Source: an uncultured Lachnospiraceae bacterium
GTDB taxonomy: Bacteria > Bacillota > Clostridia > Lachnospirales > Lachnospiraceae
Reading direction: 5' to 3'
Assembly (NCBI GenBank): GCA_946549155.1
Contig: CAMNQN010000002.1
Span: 1 to 35,665, forward strand
Length of the DNA stretch: 35,665 nt
Shown here: positions 1 through 7,823 of the stretch, in pieces
How positions within the stretch are numbered: position 1 is the stretch's first letter
Layout of the letters: the number at the start of each line of letters is the position of its first letter
Notes under the pieces: model-generated
The model's database searches: none
Seen by the model: only the letters and a program-made list of their open reading frames with translations
Told to the model about the DNA's origin: nothing
Made by a program: the position numbers and the translations under genes

Positions 1-851
1 GTTATTTTTTTCCAGCCGCCCTGCTTCATCCGCTCCGTCAGTCGGTTGTAAAACATCTTCCAATACGGACGAAGCGGCACTTTGAGGCCCATATAGATCA
101 TAAAATAAGATCCCTCTTCTATATGGTAAATAATACTGTAATCTCCCGGCTCCATAGCCGGATCGTCAACAAAATAATATCCTTCGCTGATTCCGGAGGA
201 ATACCCATCATTATATCTCCAGGGTTCTACTTCAAATCCCCGCATTGCAAGCCATGCAGCCACTTCCACGTCCGATACGTTCGTCGGCAGGTCCGCCATC
301 AGCTCCAGATCAATCCGGTCTGCTGCCCCTCTGGCGCTTACAAAACAATACGCATACAGCAGCCCGCAAAGCACCAGCACCACAGTAAGAAGCTTACGCA
401 GGCGATGCTTCTTTTGGGGTTTTGCTGTGGGTTTTGCTGCTTCCGGATGCCTCGGTTTACTTTCCCCGAATGGAATATATTCCGGGGGACGTTCCCGTTT
501 TGCACTATCCTCCCGTCCTGTGGTCTCTCCACGCGCCGCACTGCTTTCATGCCCTGCAGTCCCTCCACGCGCCGCACTGCTTTCACACTCTGCGGTCTCT
601 CCACGCGCCGCACTGCTTTCATGCTCTGCGGTTCCTCCACGCGCCGCACTGCTTTCATGCTCTGCGGTTCCTCCACGCGCCGCACTGCTTTCACGCTCTG
701 CGCTTTGTTTCTGCTCTGGCTCATCCCGTCTGCCGTCTCCGCATATCTGGCAGACACTATCCTGCCAGTCATTCAAGGCGTCACAGTAAGGACATCTCCA
801 GCCGGACCCTGTTTCTCTCTGGCTCATCTCCTGCTCCTTCTCGGTCTCCAT
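1..851 (-). CDS. Zinc-ribbon, repeat-containing single-pass membrane protein (C-terminus runs off the window)
   Basis: Read by hand from ATG at 851 (absent from ORF track because truncated): METEKEQEMSQRETGSGWRCPYCDALNDWQDSVCQICGDGRRDEPEQKQSAERESSAARGGTAEHE...KKHRLRKLLTVVLVLCGLLYAYCFVSARGAADRIDLELMADLPTNVSDVEVAAWLAMRGFEVEP... CxxC...CxxC ribbon, 12-aa repeats, one TM segment, open to position 1. Confidence 0.8.
   Translation of the reverse strand, partial: METEKEQEMSQRETGSGWRCPYCDALNDWQDSVCQICGDGRRDEPEQKQSAERESSAARGGTAEHESSAARGGTAEHESSAARGETAECESSAARGGTAGHESSAARGETTGREDSAKRERPPEYIPFGESKPRHPEAAKPTAKPQKKHRLRKLLTVVLVLCGLLYAYCFVSARGAADRIDLELMADLPTNVSDVEVAAWLAMRGFEVEPWRYNDGYSSGISEGYYFVDDPAMEPGDYSIIYHIEEGSYFMIYMGLKVPLRPYWKMFYNRLTERMKQGGWKKI
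523..702. repeat. Five tandem copies of a 36-bp repeat
   Basis: Units start at 523, 559, 595, 631, 667: g(t)y-CTCCACGCGCCGCACTGCTTTCA-ygctctgcg. In the minus CDS frame each encodes SSAARG(G/E)TAEHE-like 12-mers. No spacers. Confidence 0.97.
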
Positions 852-883
852 ATCCTATCCGATAAACTATTTGAATGTTGCCC

Positions 884-1756
884 TTATTCCCCGGAAGCCT
901 CCTGGGCCGCCTCCTCTTTGCTTGTAAATACATATGTATTCTCCGCGGCTGATACGGTAAAGCTGTCCGCATCCGCGGTCACATAGGTATAATCAACTGC
1001 ATCCCCGCCATCCCAGTTGAATGTAATCGTCCCGTCAGCTTTTACTGTCACACTTCCGACACGTTCTCCCTGATTCAGGCTCAGATCCATCTCGTAGAAC
1101 AGGCCCTGGTTTCCAATCTCAATCGTCAATACGTTTTCTTCCAGTTTCCATGTCTTATCTCCCAATAACAGAAGCAGATAATCTGCCATGTCCCGCTTCT
1201 TATATACATAGCTGATATTCTCCACGGCAGCCGGGCTGAGCGGATCAGAATGATCGGTATAGGAGCTTGTGGCCGCAAGAATTTTATCTGTACCTGCCTC
1301 CAGATAGTAGTCCTTCTCCGTGATCCTGTCTCCCAAAGCTTCCCCGGCAGCCATACCGGCATCCTGCAGCACTGCAGATAGAGCCGGATCGGTCTGTCCC
1401 TCCGGAATCTGAAGTTCTTCCGTCATGCTGTCCAAATCAAACGTAATCTGGTCGCCGGAAATTTCATAAGCAATATATCGTTCCCAATCGGTTGCCGTTA
1501 CGCCGCTCTTTTTATAAACATACCCATCCGGCATAAATAAAAGACTGTCTCCGTTATTATTCCACTCTCCGTAAATATACGCTGCCTCTGAACTGTCCCC
1601 GGTCTCTTCTTCCTCCTCAGCCCGCAAGCTATCCCCTGTCTCCCTCTGCACACCTTTTGCGGGTTTTTCCGCCGCATATGCTCCCGCTCCGGTTCCCATT
1701 ATCAGACCTGCGGCGATTGCTGCCGCTGCGAATATTTTCACTGTTTTTATTTTCAT
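884..1756 (-). CDS. Secreted protein with signal peptide and two lipocalin-like/beta-rich halves, unknown function
   Basis: 290-aa ORF; N-terminus MKIKTVKIFAAAAIAAGLIMGTGAGAYA looks like a Sec signal; ATGA overlap with upstream RHH-like ORF. Confidence 0.8.
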   Translation of the reverse strand: MKIKTVKIFAAAAIAAGLIMGTGAGAYAAEKPAKGVQRETGDSLRAEEEEETGDSSEAAYIYGEWNNNGDSLLFMPDGYVYKKSGVTATDWERYIAYEISGDQITFDLDSMTEELQIPEGQTDPALSAVLQDAGMAAGEALGDRITEKDYYLEAGTDKILAATSSYTDHSDPLSPAAVENISYVYKKRDMADYLLLLLGDKTWKLEENVLTIEIGNQGLFYEMDLSLNQGERVGSVTVKADGTITFNWDGGDAVDYTYVTADADSFTVSAAENTYVFTSKEEAAQEASGE

Positions 1757-1926
1757 TTTCTTTTCTCCTTCTCTTCCCTTTTTAAAGTATCTAAGCCTGC
1801 ACGGATTAACTCCCGGTACATTTCCGAATAGGGCTTGTCATGAAATAAACTTTGCTTCACATCTGCAACATCTATTGCGATATCGGATGGTATCGTCACC
1901 ATAAATCGTTTCTTTTTCGCAGCCAA
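1753..1926 (-). CDS. Small ribbon-helix-helix-like protein (57 aa)
   Basis: TTG start preceded by AAAGGAG: (M)AAKKKRFMVTIPSDIAIDVADVKQSLFHDKPYSEMYRELIRAGLDTLKREEKEKRK; basic N-term beta strand + two helices typical of Arc/MetJ-type RHH; 4-bp ATGA overlap with next gene. Not in ORF track. Confidence 0.7.
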   Translation of the reverse strand: MAAKKKRFMVTIPSDIAIDVADVKQSLFHDKPYSEMYRELIRAGLDTLKREEKEKRK

Positions 1927-1949
1927 TACCTTGTTCTCCTTTCGCCTGG

Positions 1950-1970
1950 TGGTTGAGTGGTTCTCTGGTT
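1950..1970. promoter_or_regulatory. Three TGGTT iterons at exact 8-bp spacing in leader of RHH-like gene (candidate operator)
   Basis: TGGTTGAG TGGTTCTC TGGTT at 1950, 1958, 1966, between the minus-strand -10 and the TTG start. Confidence 0.5.
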
Positions 1971-1972
1971 AC

Positions 1973-2002
1973 ATTATAGCGTTTGGTGGAATTGCTTGTC
2001 AA
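1973..2002 (-). promoter_or_regulatory. Sigma-A-type promoter for the RHH-like operon
   Basis: Minus strand TTGACA (2002-1997) N18 TATAAT (1978-1973). Confidence 0.7.
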
Positions 2003-2003
2003 T

Positions 2004-2146
2004 AGTTACTGTTCACTTCGTTCACAGTAACACGCTGCACGATGCACAGAAATTGTATTCGGCACAATTTCGCGCTGCTGCCCTCGGGATTCAGGTGCAA
2101 TTCTGCACCTGAACACCTCGCAGAACAGTGCATCTGAACAGTAACT
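2004..2146. mobile_element. MITE-like palindromic element
   Basis: 12-bp perfect terminal inverted repeats AGTTACTGTTCA (2004-2015) / TGAACAGTAACT (2135-2146), flanked by direct repeat GTCAAT (1998-2003 and 2147-2152); internal hairpins GTTACTGT...ACAGTAAC, GAAATTGT...ACAATTTC, TTCAGGTGCA-ATTC-TGCACCTGAA; no ORF. Confidence 0.65.
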
Positions 2147-2183
2147 GTCAATACATAAACGCATTTTGAGCGCAGCTCACCTC

Positions 2184-2212
2184 TTGCATATATGGTTCAC
2201 TGATGTTACAAT
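2184..2212 (+). promoter_or_regulatory. Promoter of small plus-strand RHH-like gene
   Basis: TTGCAT (2184-2189) N17 TACAAT (2207-2212) preceded by TG. Confidence 0.55.
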
Positions 2213-2230
2213 AAATGCGGAGGTGATACC

Positions 2231-2395
2231 ATGGCAACGGAAAAACCACGCTATTCGATTACTCTGGACGAAGAGATGTTCAAAGAGGTAGAAGACTTTC
2301 GTTTTGAGCATCGCTATCAAACCCGCAATCAGGCCACCATTGAGCTGATTCGTTTGGGGCTTGCTGAAATTAAAAAGCAGCAGAAGGAAGAATAA
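2231..2395 (+). CDS. Small RHH-like DNA-binding protein (54 aa)
   Basis: Not in ORF track. MATEKPRYSITLDEEMFKEVEDFRFEHRYQTRNQATIELIRLGLAEIKKQQKEE with GGAGGTG RBS; YSITLDEEM strand plus two helices resembles Arc/CopG-type RHH. Confidence 0.75.
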   Translation: MATEKPRYSITLDEEMFKEVEDFRFEHRYQTRNQATIELIRLGLAEIKKQQKEE

Positions 2396-2453
2396 CTTTA
2401 TTATAACAATAAGATTAGAAAATTTGTTTTTACAGCATAAAACAACAAAGAAA

Positions 2454-2485
2454 CGCAGACATCTCTGTCTGCGCTTCCTTTTTTA
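2454..2485 (+). terminator. Rho-independent terminator
   Basis: CGCAGACA-TCTC-TGTCTGCG followed by cttccTTTTTT. Confidence 0.8.
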
Positions 2486-2545
2486 TAGATAAATTCTTAT
2501 TCTATCTCTCATTCCTCCGGCAGCATATTGCTGCCTACGGCCATC

Positions 2546-4315
2546 TTATACAGCCGCGTCTCCCGATACCCCGACAGACTCCTCCAGCCGCGCCTTGGCC
2601 TCCCTGATATTCTCCAGATCAGCTTCCACAGCCTTCTCCAGCTTAAATTTACCAAGCAGCTTCTGCAGAGCAGCGCAGTCGCTCTTGATCTGTTTCTTCT
2701 GTGCCTTCTCCATCTGCTTGCCCTCACTCTTCAGCTTCTGCTGGGCTTTCGCCAATACGCTCTGGGCTTCGCTGTTTAACGCGATAGCCTCTTTGCGCAG
2801 ATCATCCTGCCTCGCATAGGCCTGGGCCTCGAAGATGGCCTGCTGAATCTCCTCATCGGACATCCGGTCCCCGGCGGAGATGGTGACAGACTGCTCCTTT
2901 CCCGTATCCAGATCCCTGGCGGAGACCTTCAGGATACCGTTGGCATCAATATCAAAGGTGACCTCGATCTGAGGCACGCCCGCAGGAGCCCGGCGGATCC
3001 CCTTCAGCCGGAATTTTCCGATGGTCTTATTGTCCCTGGCCATGGGCCGTTCTCCCTGGAGCACATGAATCTCCACATTGGTCTGATATGGGGCCGCTGT
3101 GGAAAAAATTTTGGAATAGCGGGTGGGAATGGTGGAATTTCGCTCCACCAGCCGGGTGGCCACACCGCCCACCGTTTCAATGGACAGGCTTAAGGGCGTC
3201 ACGTCCATCAGCAAAAGCTCCTGATTGGTGCCCGCTGCCGTCAGGGAATTTCCCTGCAGCGTGCTTCCCAGAATCGCCGCGCCCTTGGCCACACACTCAT
3301 CCGGATTGATATTTCTGGAGGGTTCCTTGCCCGTCAGCATCCGTACCTTGTCCTGCACCGCCGGGATACGTGTGGAGCCTCCCACCAGCAGCACCCGCCC
3401 CAGCTGAGAAGCAGAAATCCCCGCATCCTTCAGCGCACTGTGCACAGGGCCCGCCGTCCGTTCAATCAGGCTGTCCACCAGCTCATTGAATTTACTTCTC
3501 GTCAGCACAGCCTCAAAGTGTACCGGCTCCCCCTTATCCTGGGTCAGATAAGGAAGGATGATCTGCGTACTCTCCCCGGAGGACAATTCCTTCTTGGCCT
3601 GCTCCGCCGCCTCTCTCACCCGCTGCATGGCAGCGAAATCCCTGGTCAGATCCATCCGGTGTTCTCTCCTAAACTCCTGCACCACCCAGTCCACGATCCG
3701 GTTGTCAAAATCATCTCCGCCCAAGCGATTGTCTCCGGCTGTGGCCAGCACCTCGATCACGCCGTCCCCGATCTCAATAATGGACACATCAAAGGTACCG
3801 CCGCCCAGATCATAAACCATCACCTTCTGGGCTTCCCCATGATTCAGCCCATAGGACAGTGCGGCGCTGGTGGGCTCGTTGATGATCCGCAGCACATTCA
3901 GGCCGGCGATCCTCCCCGCATCCTTGGTGGCCTGCCGCTGAATATCATTGAAATAAGCCGGAACCGTAATCACCGCGTCAGTCACCGGTTCCCCCAGAAA
4001 ATCCTCCGCATCCTTTTTCAGCTGCATCAGTACCATGGCGCTGATCGTCTGGGGCTTGTACTCCTTGCCATCAATGCGTATGCTCCAGTCTGTACCCATA
4101 TGACGCTTCACGGAGCTGATGGTCCGGCCCGGATTCGTCACCGCCTGGCGCTTGGCCGCTTCCCCCACCAGACGTTCCCCGTTTTTAGAAAACGCCACAA
4201 TGCTGGGGGTGGTTCTTGCCCCTGCCGGAGTGGGGACGATCACCGGCTCCTCATTCTCAATAACAGACACACAGCTGTTGGTGGTTCCCAGATCAATTCC
4301 CATTACTTTACCCAT
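2546..4315 (-). CDS. Hsp70/DnaK family chaperone (stand-alone paralogue)
   Basis: [42 protein letters not shown]..., [23 protein letters not shown], substrate-binding domain; 589 aa, short C-terminus; no grpE/dnaJ/hrcA neighbours. Confidence 0.95.
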   Translation of the reverse strand: MGKVMGIDLGTTNSCVSVIENEEPVIVPTPAGARTTPSIVAFSKNGERLVGEAAKRQAVTNPGRTISSVKRHMGTDWSIRIDGKEYKPQTISAMVLMQLKKDAEDFLGEPVTDAVITVPAYFNDIQRQATKDAGRIAGLNVLRIINEPTSAALSYGLNHGEAQKVMVYDLGGGTFDVSIIEIGDGVIEVLATAGDNRLGGDDFDNRIVDWVVQEFRREHRMDLTRDFAAMQRVREAAEQAKKELSSGESTQIILPYLTQDKGEPVHFEAVLTRSKFNELVDSLIERTAGPVHSALKDAGISASQLGRVLLVGGSTRIPAVQDKVRMLTGKEPSRNINPDECVAKGAAILGSTLQGNSLTAAGTNQELLLMDVTPLSLSIETVGGVATRLVERNSTIPTRYSKIFSTAAPYQTNVEIHVLQGERPMARDNKTIGKFRLKGIRRAPAGVPQIEVTFDIDANGILKVSARDLDTGKEQSVTISAGDRMSDEEIQQAIFEAQAYARQDDLRKEAIALNSEAQSVLAKAQQKLKSEGKQMEKAQKKQIKSDCAALQKLLGKFKLEKAVEADLENIREAKARLEESVGVSGDAAV

Positions 4316-4350
4316 GTTTTTCCTCCATCTATTATCCTATCTCCGACCCA

Positions 4351-4393
4351 CGGCAGGAGGCTGCGAGAGCTTCCCAGCTCCATCCTTCTGCCG
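4351..4393 (-). promoter_or_regulatory. Structured 5' leader hairpin of the dnaK paralogue
   Basis: Minus: CGGCAGAAGG...GAGCT-GGGA-AGCTC...CCTCCTGCCG, a stem with nested hairpin between promoter and start codon. Confidence 0.5.
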
Positions 4394-4429
4394 CTGCGCA
4401 CTTTATTTTTTATCATACAATCCTAACAT

Positions 4430-4457
4430 ATTATATCGGGAGAGATTTTAAAATCAA
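4430..4457 (-). promoter_or_regulatory. Promoter of the dnaK paralogue
   Basis: Minus: TTGATT N16 TATAAT. Confidence 0.6.
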
Positions 4458-4533
4458 TAGACTTTATGGTCTTTTAAGAAAGGTAAGATTCTTTTTATCC
4501 GGCAGGTTTTAGAGAGGCGGGCGTTAAATTATC

Positions 4534-4815
4534 AGGACGCAGGAAGAGGCGGGGTCCCATGGCCATATACATCTGGAAAACAGTTCGGAGGATACCGTAG
4601 AAAAACTTGGATGGAGACAGGACAAAATTTCGGGAGGGCCGGCAGCCCTCAAGGCTGACGGTCCAGAGGCACTGAGCTGGGAAATCCATCAAGATTTCCC
4701 GGCGAACTGCCTCGGTGCCCGAAATTTGGGCCTGTCTCCATCTTAGTTTTTCTTGGTATCCGGAGATGTTTTCCAGATGTATATGGCCATGGGACCCCGA
4801 CTCTTCCTGCGTCCT
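4534..4815. repeat. Large intergenic inverted repeat (arms ~100 bp, 4534-4634 / 4718-4815)
   Basis: Left AGGACGCAGGAAGAGGCGGGGTCCCATGGCCATATACATCTGGAAAAC...GGATGGAGACAGG..AAATTTCGGG; reverse complement of right arm is near-identical. Peptide FQMYMAMGPRLFLRP appears in ORFs of both orientations (4495..4692 - and 4753..6177 +), confirming the inversion. Confidence 0.95.
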
Positions 4816-4830
4816 CTAATACCTTACATC

Positions 4831-5046
4831 TCAAAGCATTTCATAAGAGAGCATCTCATATTTTACCTTACAGCCCTCATAAATCTCCGGCGGCAGCAGC
4901 GCCCGGGCTACGCACTTTTCTTCGTCGGTCTGCCCGTCCAGGCGAACCAGATAGGCGTAGTCTCCGTCCATCCGCTTCACGGTGTAGTCAATCCGCTCCA
5001 GCATCATCTTTTCGTCACTCCTCCCATTGTCATCCATGTTTTTCAC
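4831..5046 (-). CDS. Small conserved protein (possible DUF3006-like), downstream of rpoD
   Basis: MMLERIDYTVKRMDGDYAYLVRLDGQTDEEKCVARALLPPEIYEGCKVKYEML; co-directional with rpoD; exact start uncertain. Confidence 0.6.
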   Translation of the reverse strand: MKNMDDNGRSDEKMMLERIDYTVKRMDGDYAYLVRLDGQTDEEKCVARALLPPEIYEGCKVKYEMLSYEML

Positions 5047-5073
5047 AGGCTAAAGAGGCTGCCATCTATCTGT

Positions 5074-6201
5074 CTATGCCAGAAAATCCTTCAACCGCTT
5101 ACTTCTGGAGGGGTGACGCAGCTTTCGCAGCGCCTTCGCCTCAATCTGGCGGATACGCTCTCTGGTGACGTTAAATTCCTTGCCCACTTCCTCCAGGGTC
5201 CTGGCCCGGCCGTCCTCCAGTCCAAAGCGCAGCCGCACCACCTGCCGCTCCCTTTCTGTCAGGGACTCCAGCGCGGTGGCCAGCTCCTCCCGCAGCATGG
5301 AAAAGGCCGCCGAATCTGCCGGGGAAAGGGCCGTATCGTCCTCTATGAAATCGCCAAGGTGGCTGTCATCCTCCTCGCCGATGGGCGTATCCAGAGATAC
5401 CGGATCTCTGGAAATCTTCAGTACCTCACGCACTCTGGCCACCGGAACATTCAGGCGCTCCGCCACCTCCTCTGGGGTGGGTTCCCGTCCCAGCTCCTGC
5501 AGCAGGGTCCTGGTCATACGAAGGGTTTTATTGATGGTCTCCACCATATGCACCGGCACACGGATCGTCCTTCCCGTGTCCGCGATTCCCCTGGTGATGG
5601 CCTGCCGGATCCACCAGGTGGCATATGTACTGAACTTATAGCCCTTTGTATAGTCGAACTTGTCCACAGCCTTCATCAGGCCCATATTTCCCTCCTGAAT
5701 CAGATCCAGGAAGGGCATACCACGGCCCACATATTTCTTCGCAATGCTGACCACCAGACGCAGGTTGGCTTCCGTCAGCTTTTTCTTCGCCTCCTCGTCG
5801 CCCTGCTCCACGCGCTTCGCCAGCTCCACCTCTTCCTCACTGGTGAGCAGCGGAACATTACCGATCTCCTTCAGATACATACGCACCGGATCTTCCGTGC
5901 TGACGCCTTCCAGCACATCCACATCGTCAATAATATCTATTTCGTCCTCATCATTCAGAAGAAGATCGTCGTCTGTCTCCAGCAGCAGATCATCGGCGGA
6001 GCTATCCGTGGCCTTTACCTGCATGATATCCACATTGTGCTTCTCCAGATACTCCAGGATCTCATCCATCTTGTCTTCTGTCAGTTCGATACCATCAAAT
6101 GCCTTGAGAATCTCATCATATTCCAGAGTATTCTTTTTTGTCTTTGCCAGCTCCAGCAGACCGGCAAGAGCTTTTAAAAATTGTTCCTGTACCTCATTCA
6201 T
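5074..6201 (-). CDS. rpoD: RNA polymerase primary sigma factor RpoD
   Basis: Regions 1.1-4.2: [82 protein letters not shown]. Start chosen at MNEVQEQF (RBS GGAAGGAG) rather than the longer ORF-track start. Confidence 0.95.
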   Translation of the reverse strand: MNEVQEQFLKALAGLLELAKTKKNTLEYDEILKAFDGIELTEDKMDEILEYLEKHNVDIMQVKATDSSADDLLLETDDDLLLNDEDEIDIIDDVDVLEGVSTEDPVRMYLKEIGNVPLLTSEEEVELAKRVEQGDEEAKKKLTEANLRLVVSIAKKYVGRGMPFLDLIQEGNMGLMKAVDKFDYTKGYKFSTYATWWIRQAITRGIADTGRTIRVPVHMVETINKTLRMTRTLLQELGREPTPEEVAERLNVPVARVREVLKISRDPVSLDTPIGEEDDSHLGDFIEDDTALSPADSAAFSMLREELATALESLTERERQVVRLRFGLEDGRARTLEEVGKEFNVTRERIRQIEAKALRKLRHPSRSKRLKDFLA

Positions 6202-6254
6202 ACAACCCGTTCTCCTTCCAGTATCTTTAAACATAACATTTTTGACACCTTCTG

Positions 6255-7709
6255 TCAACTTTTGTTTCCAAGCGCCAGCATCCCTCTCATCGTTATCACC
6301 GGCCCTCCGGTTTTCTCGATATACTCCCTGGTAATCAATACCTGCCCGATATTGTCATCCTTGGGAATCTCATACATGATATCCAGCATAAATTCCTCGA
6401 TGATGGCACGCAACGCCCTGGCTCCTGTTTTCCGCTCCATGGCTCTCTCCGCGATGGCCTCCAGCGCTCCCTCCTCAAAGTCCAGTTTTACCTCATCCAG
6501 CTCCAACAGCTTCTGGTACTGTTTTAAAATCGCGTTCTTCGGCTCTTTTAAAATTTTTACCAGCATCTCCCTGCTGAGACTCTGAAGAGCAAACACCACC
6601 GGAAGCCGCCCGATAAACTCCGGGATCATCCCGAAATTCCGAAGGTCCTCCAGCGTCACCTGGGTAAGCAGATCCGGATCCTTATCATATTTATCCTTCA
6701 GATCCGACTGAAAACCGATGGCTGCCTGCTTGTTCAGGCGCTCCTTGATGATATCCTCCAGTCCCGGAAATGCGCCTCCGCATATAAATAGGATATTTTT
6801 TGTATTAACAGTGGTCATAGGTACCATGGCATTTTTGCTGGTAGCGCCCACCGGAACTTCCACATCACTGCCCTCCAGAAGCTTTAGCATGCCCTGCTGC
6901 ACGGATTCCCCGCTGACATCCCTCTGGTTGGCATTTCTTTTCTTTGCTATTTTGTCTATCTCGTCAATAAAGACGATTCCCTGCTGGGCCCGCTCTACAT
7001 CATTATCTGCCGCAGCCAGCAGCTTGGAAATCACGCTCTCAATATCATCGCCGATGTATCCGGCCTCCGTCAGGGAGGTGGCGTCGGCGATGGCCAGCGG
7101 CACATCCAAAAGCCGGGCCAGCGTTTTCACCAGATAGGTCTTTCCGCAGCCGGTGGGTCCGATCATCAGCATATTGGACTTCTCAATCTCGATCTCATCC
7201 ATGGTATTGGTAAACACCCGCTTATAATGGTTATAGACTGCCACAGAAATCACCTTTTTGGCGTGCTCCTGTCCCACCACGTAATCGTCCAGCTTCGCCT
7301 TGATCCTGTGAGGCGCGGGAATCGAATGAATATCAAATGCCGCCTGGGGCTTTTCCTCTTTCTTTTTTTTCTTCACCTGCTGAGGCCTGGGAATGCTGTT
7401 TTGCAGATCTCCCAGGTTAATAAAGCTTACATTGGGAATCCTGGAAAGGTCCATATTCTGCAGATTGGAAAGATTCTGCATATTCTGCAAATTGGACAAA
7501 TCACTGCTGTTCATGATATCGAAAGCCTTCTGCATACAGTCCGGGCAGATGGAAATATTGCCCGGCAGGTCAATCATTTTTCCCGTCTTGCTCTCCGGCC
7601 TGTGACACATAAAGCAAACCTTTTCATATTCCTGTTCCTTCTCCTCCGTACCGGAGGAAGCAATCGTTTCGTTTTTCTCTGTATTTGTGATATCCAGATT
7701 ATCTGACAT
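6255..7709 (-). CDS. ClpX-type AAA+ unfoldase with zinc finger (paralogue, extended linker)
   Basis: CxxC...CxxC N-terminal ZBD ([15 protein letters not shown]), Walker A GPTGCGKT, Walker [12 protein letters not shown], pore loop GYIGDD, IGF-type loop [19 protein letters not shown]-terminal D2. Confidence 0.9.
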   Translation of the reverse strand: MSDNLDITNTEKNETIASSGTEEKEQEYEKVCFMCHRPESKTGKMIDLPGNISICPDCMQKAFDIMNSSDLSNLQNMQNLSNLQNMDLSRIPNVSFINLGDLQNSIPRPQQVKKKKKEEKPQAAFDIHSIPAPHRIKAKLDDYVVGQEHAKKVISVAVYNHYKRVFTNTMDEIEIEKSNMLMIGPTGCGKTYLVKTLARLLDVPLAIADATSLTEAGYIGDDIESVISKLLAAADNDVERAQQGIVFIDEIDKIAKKRNANQRDVSGESVQQGMLKLLEGSDVEVPVGATSKNAMVPMTTVNTKNILFICGGAFPGLEDIIKERLNKQAAIGFQSDLKDKYDKDPDLLTQVTLEDLRNFGMIPEFIGRLPVVFALQSLSREMLVKILKEPKNAILKQYQKLLELDEVKLDFEEGALEAIAERAMERKTGARALRAIIEEFMLDIMYEIPKDDNIGQVLITREYIEKTGGPVITMRGMLALGNKS

Positions 7710-7760
7710 ATATTCTCCTTCTGTCTAAACCATTCCGCCGCTTTCTTATTTACAAAATAC

Positions 7761-7780
7761 CCGGCAGCCAATCCTGCCGG
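7761..7780 (-). terminator. Hairpin between htrA and clpX-like genes
   Basis: CCGGCAG-CCAATC-CTGCCGG, followed on minus strand by GTATTTTG; a second hairpin (GGAAACGCTT...AGCGTTTTCC) lies at about 7800-7824. Confidence 0.4.
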
Positions 7781-7823
7781 CCAGTGATCTGCCCTCTGGG
7801 GAAACGCTTTCATCAGCGTTTTC

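Noticed and set aside
523-702. CRISPR-like 36-bp repeats
   Set aside because: The five 36-bp units are directly adjacent with no unique spacers and lie in a coding frame (12-aa repeat); no cas genes in the window.
123-986. Plus-strand ORFs 123..986, 422..865, 427..789 and minus ORF 338..772
   Set aside because: Alternative frames through the 36-bp repeat array; the minus frame starting at 851 has a zinc ribbon, TM and correct operon orientation.
1753-2395. Toxin-antitoxin module made of the two small RHH-like genes
   Set aside because: Both look like RHH regulators; neither is paired with a recognisable toxin, and one is operonic with a secreted protein and the other monocistronic.
3440-4426. 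328-aa plus-strand ORF
   Set aside because: Antisense shadow of the DnaK-family gene; no RBS or recognisable domain.
4495-4834. Small minus-strand ORFs 4495..4692 and 4649..4834
   Set aside because: They lie within the long inverted repeat and share its peptide in both orientations; better explained as structural/repetitive DNA.
4753-6177. 474-aa plus-strand ORF
   Set aside because: Antisense to rpoD and running through the inverted repeat; translation is His/Gln/Leu-rich without domain motifs, typical of the complement of a GC-rich gene.
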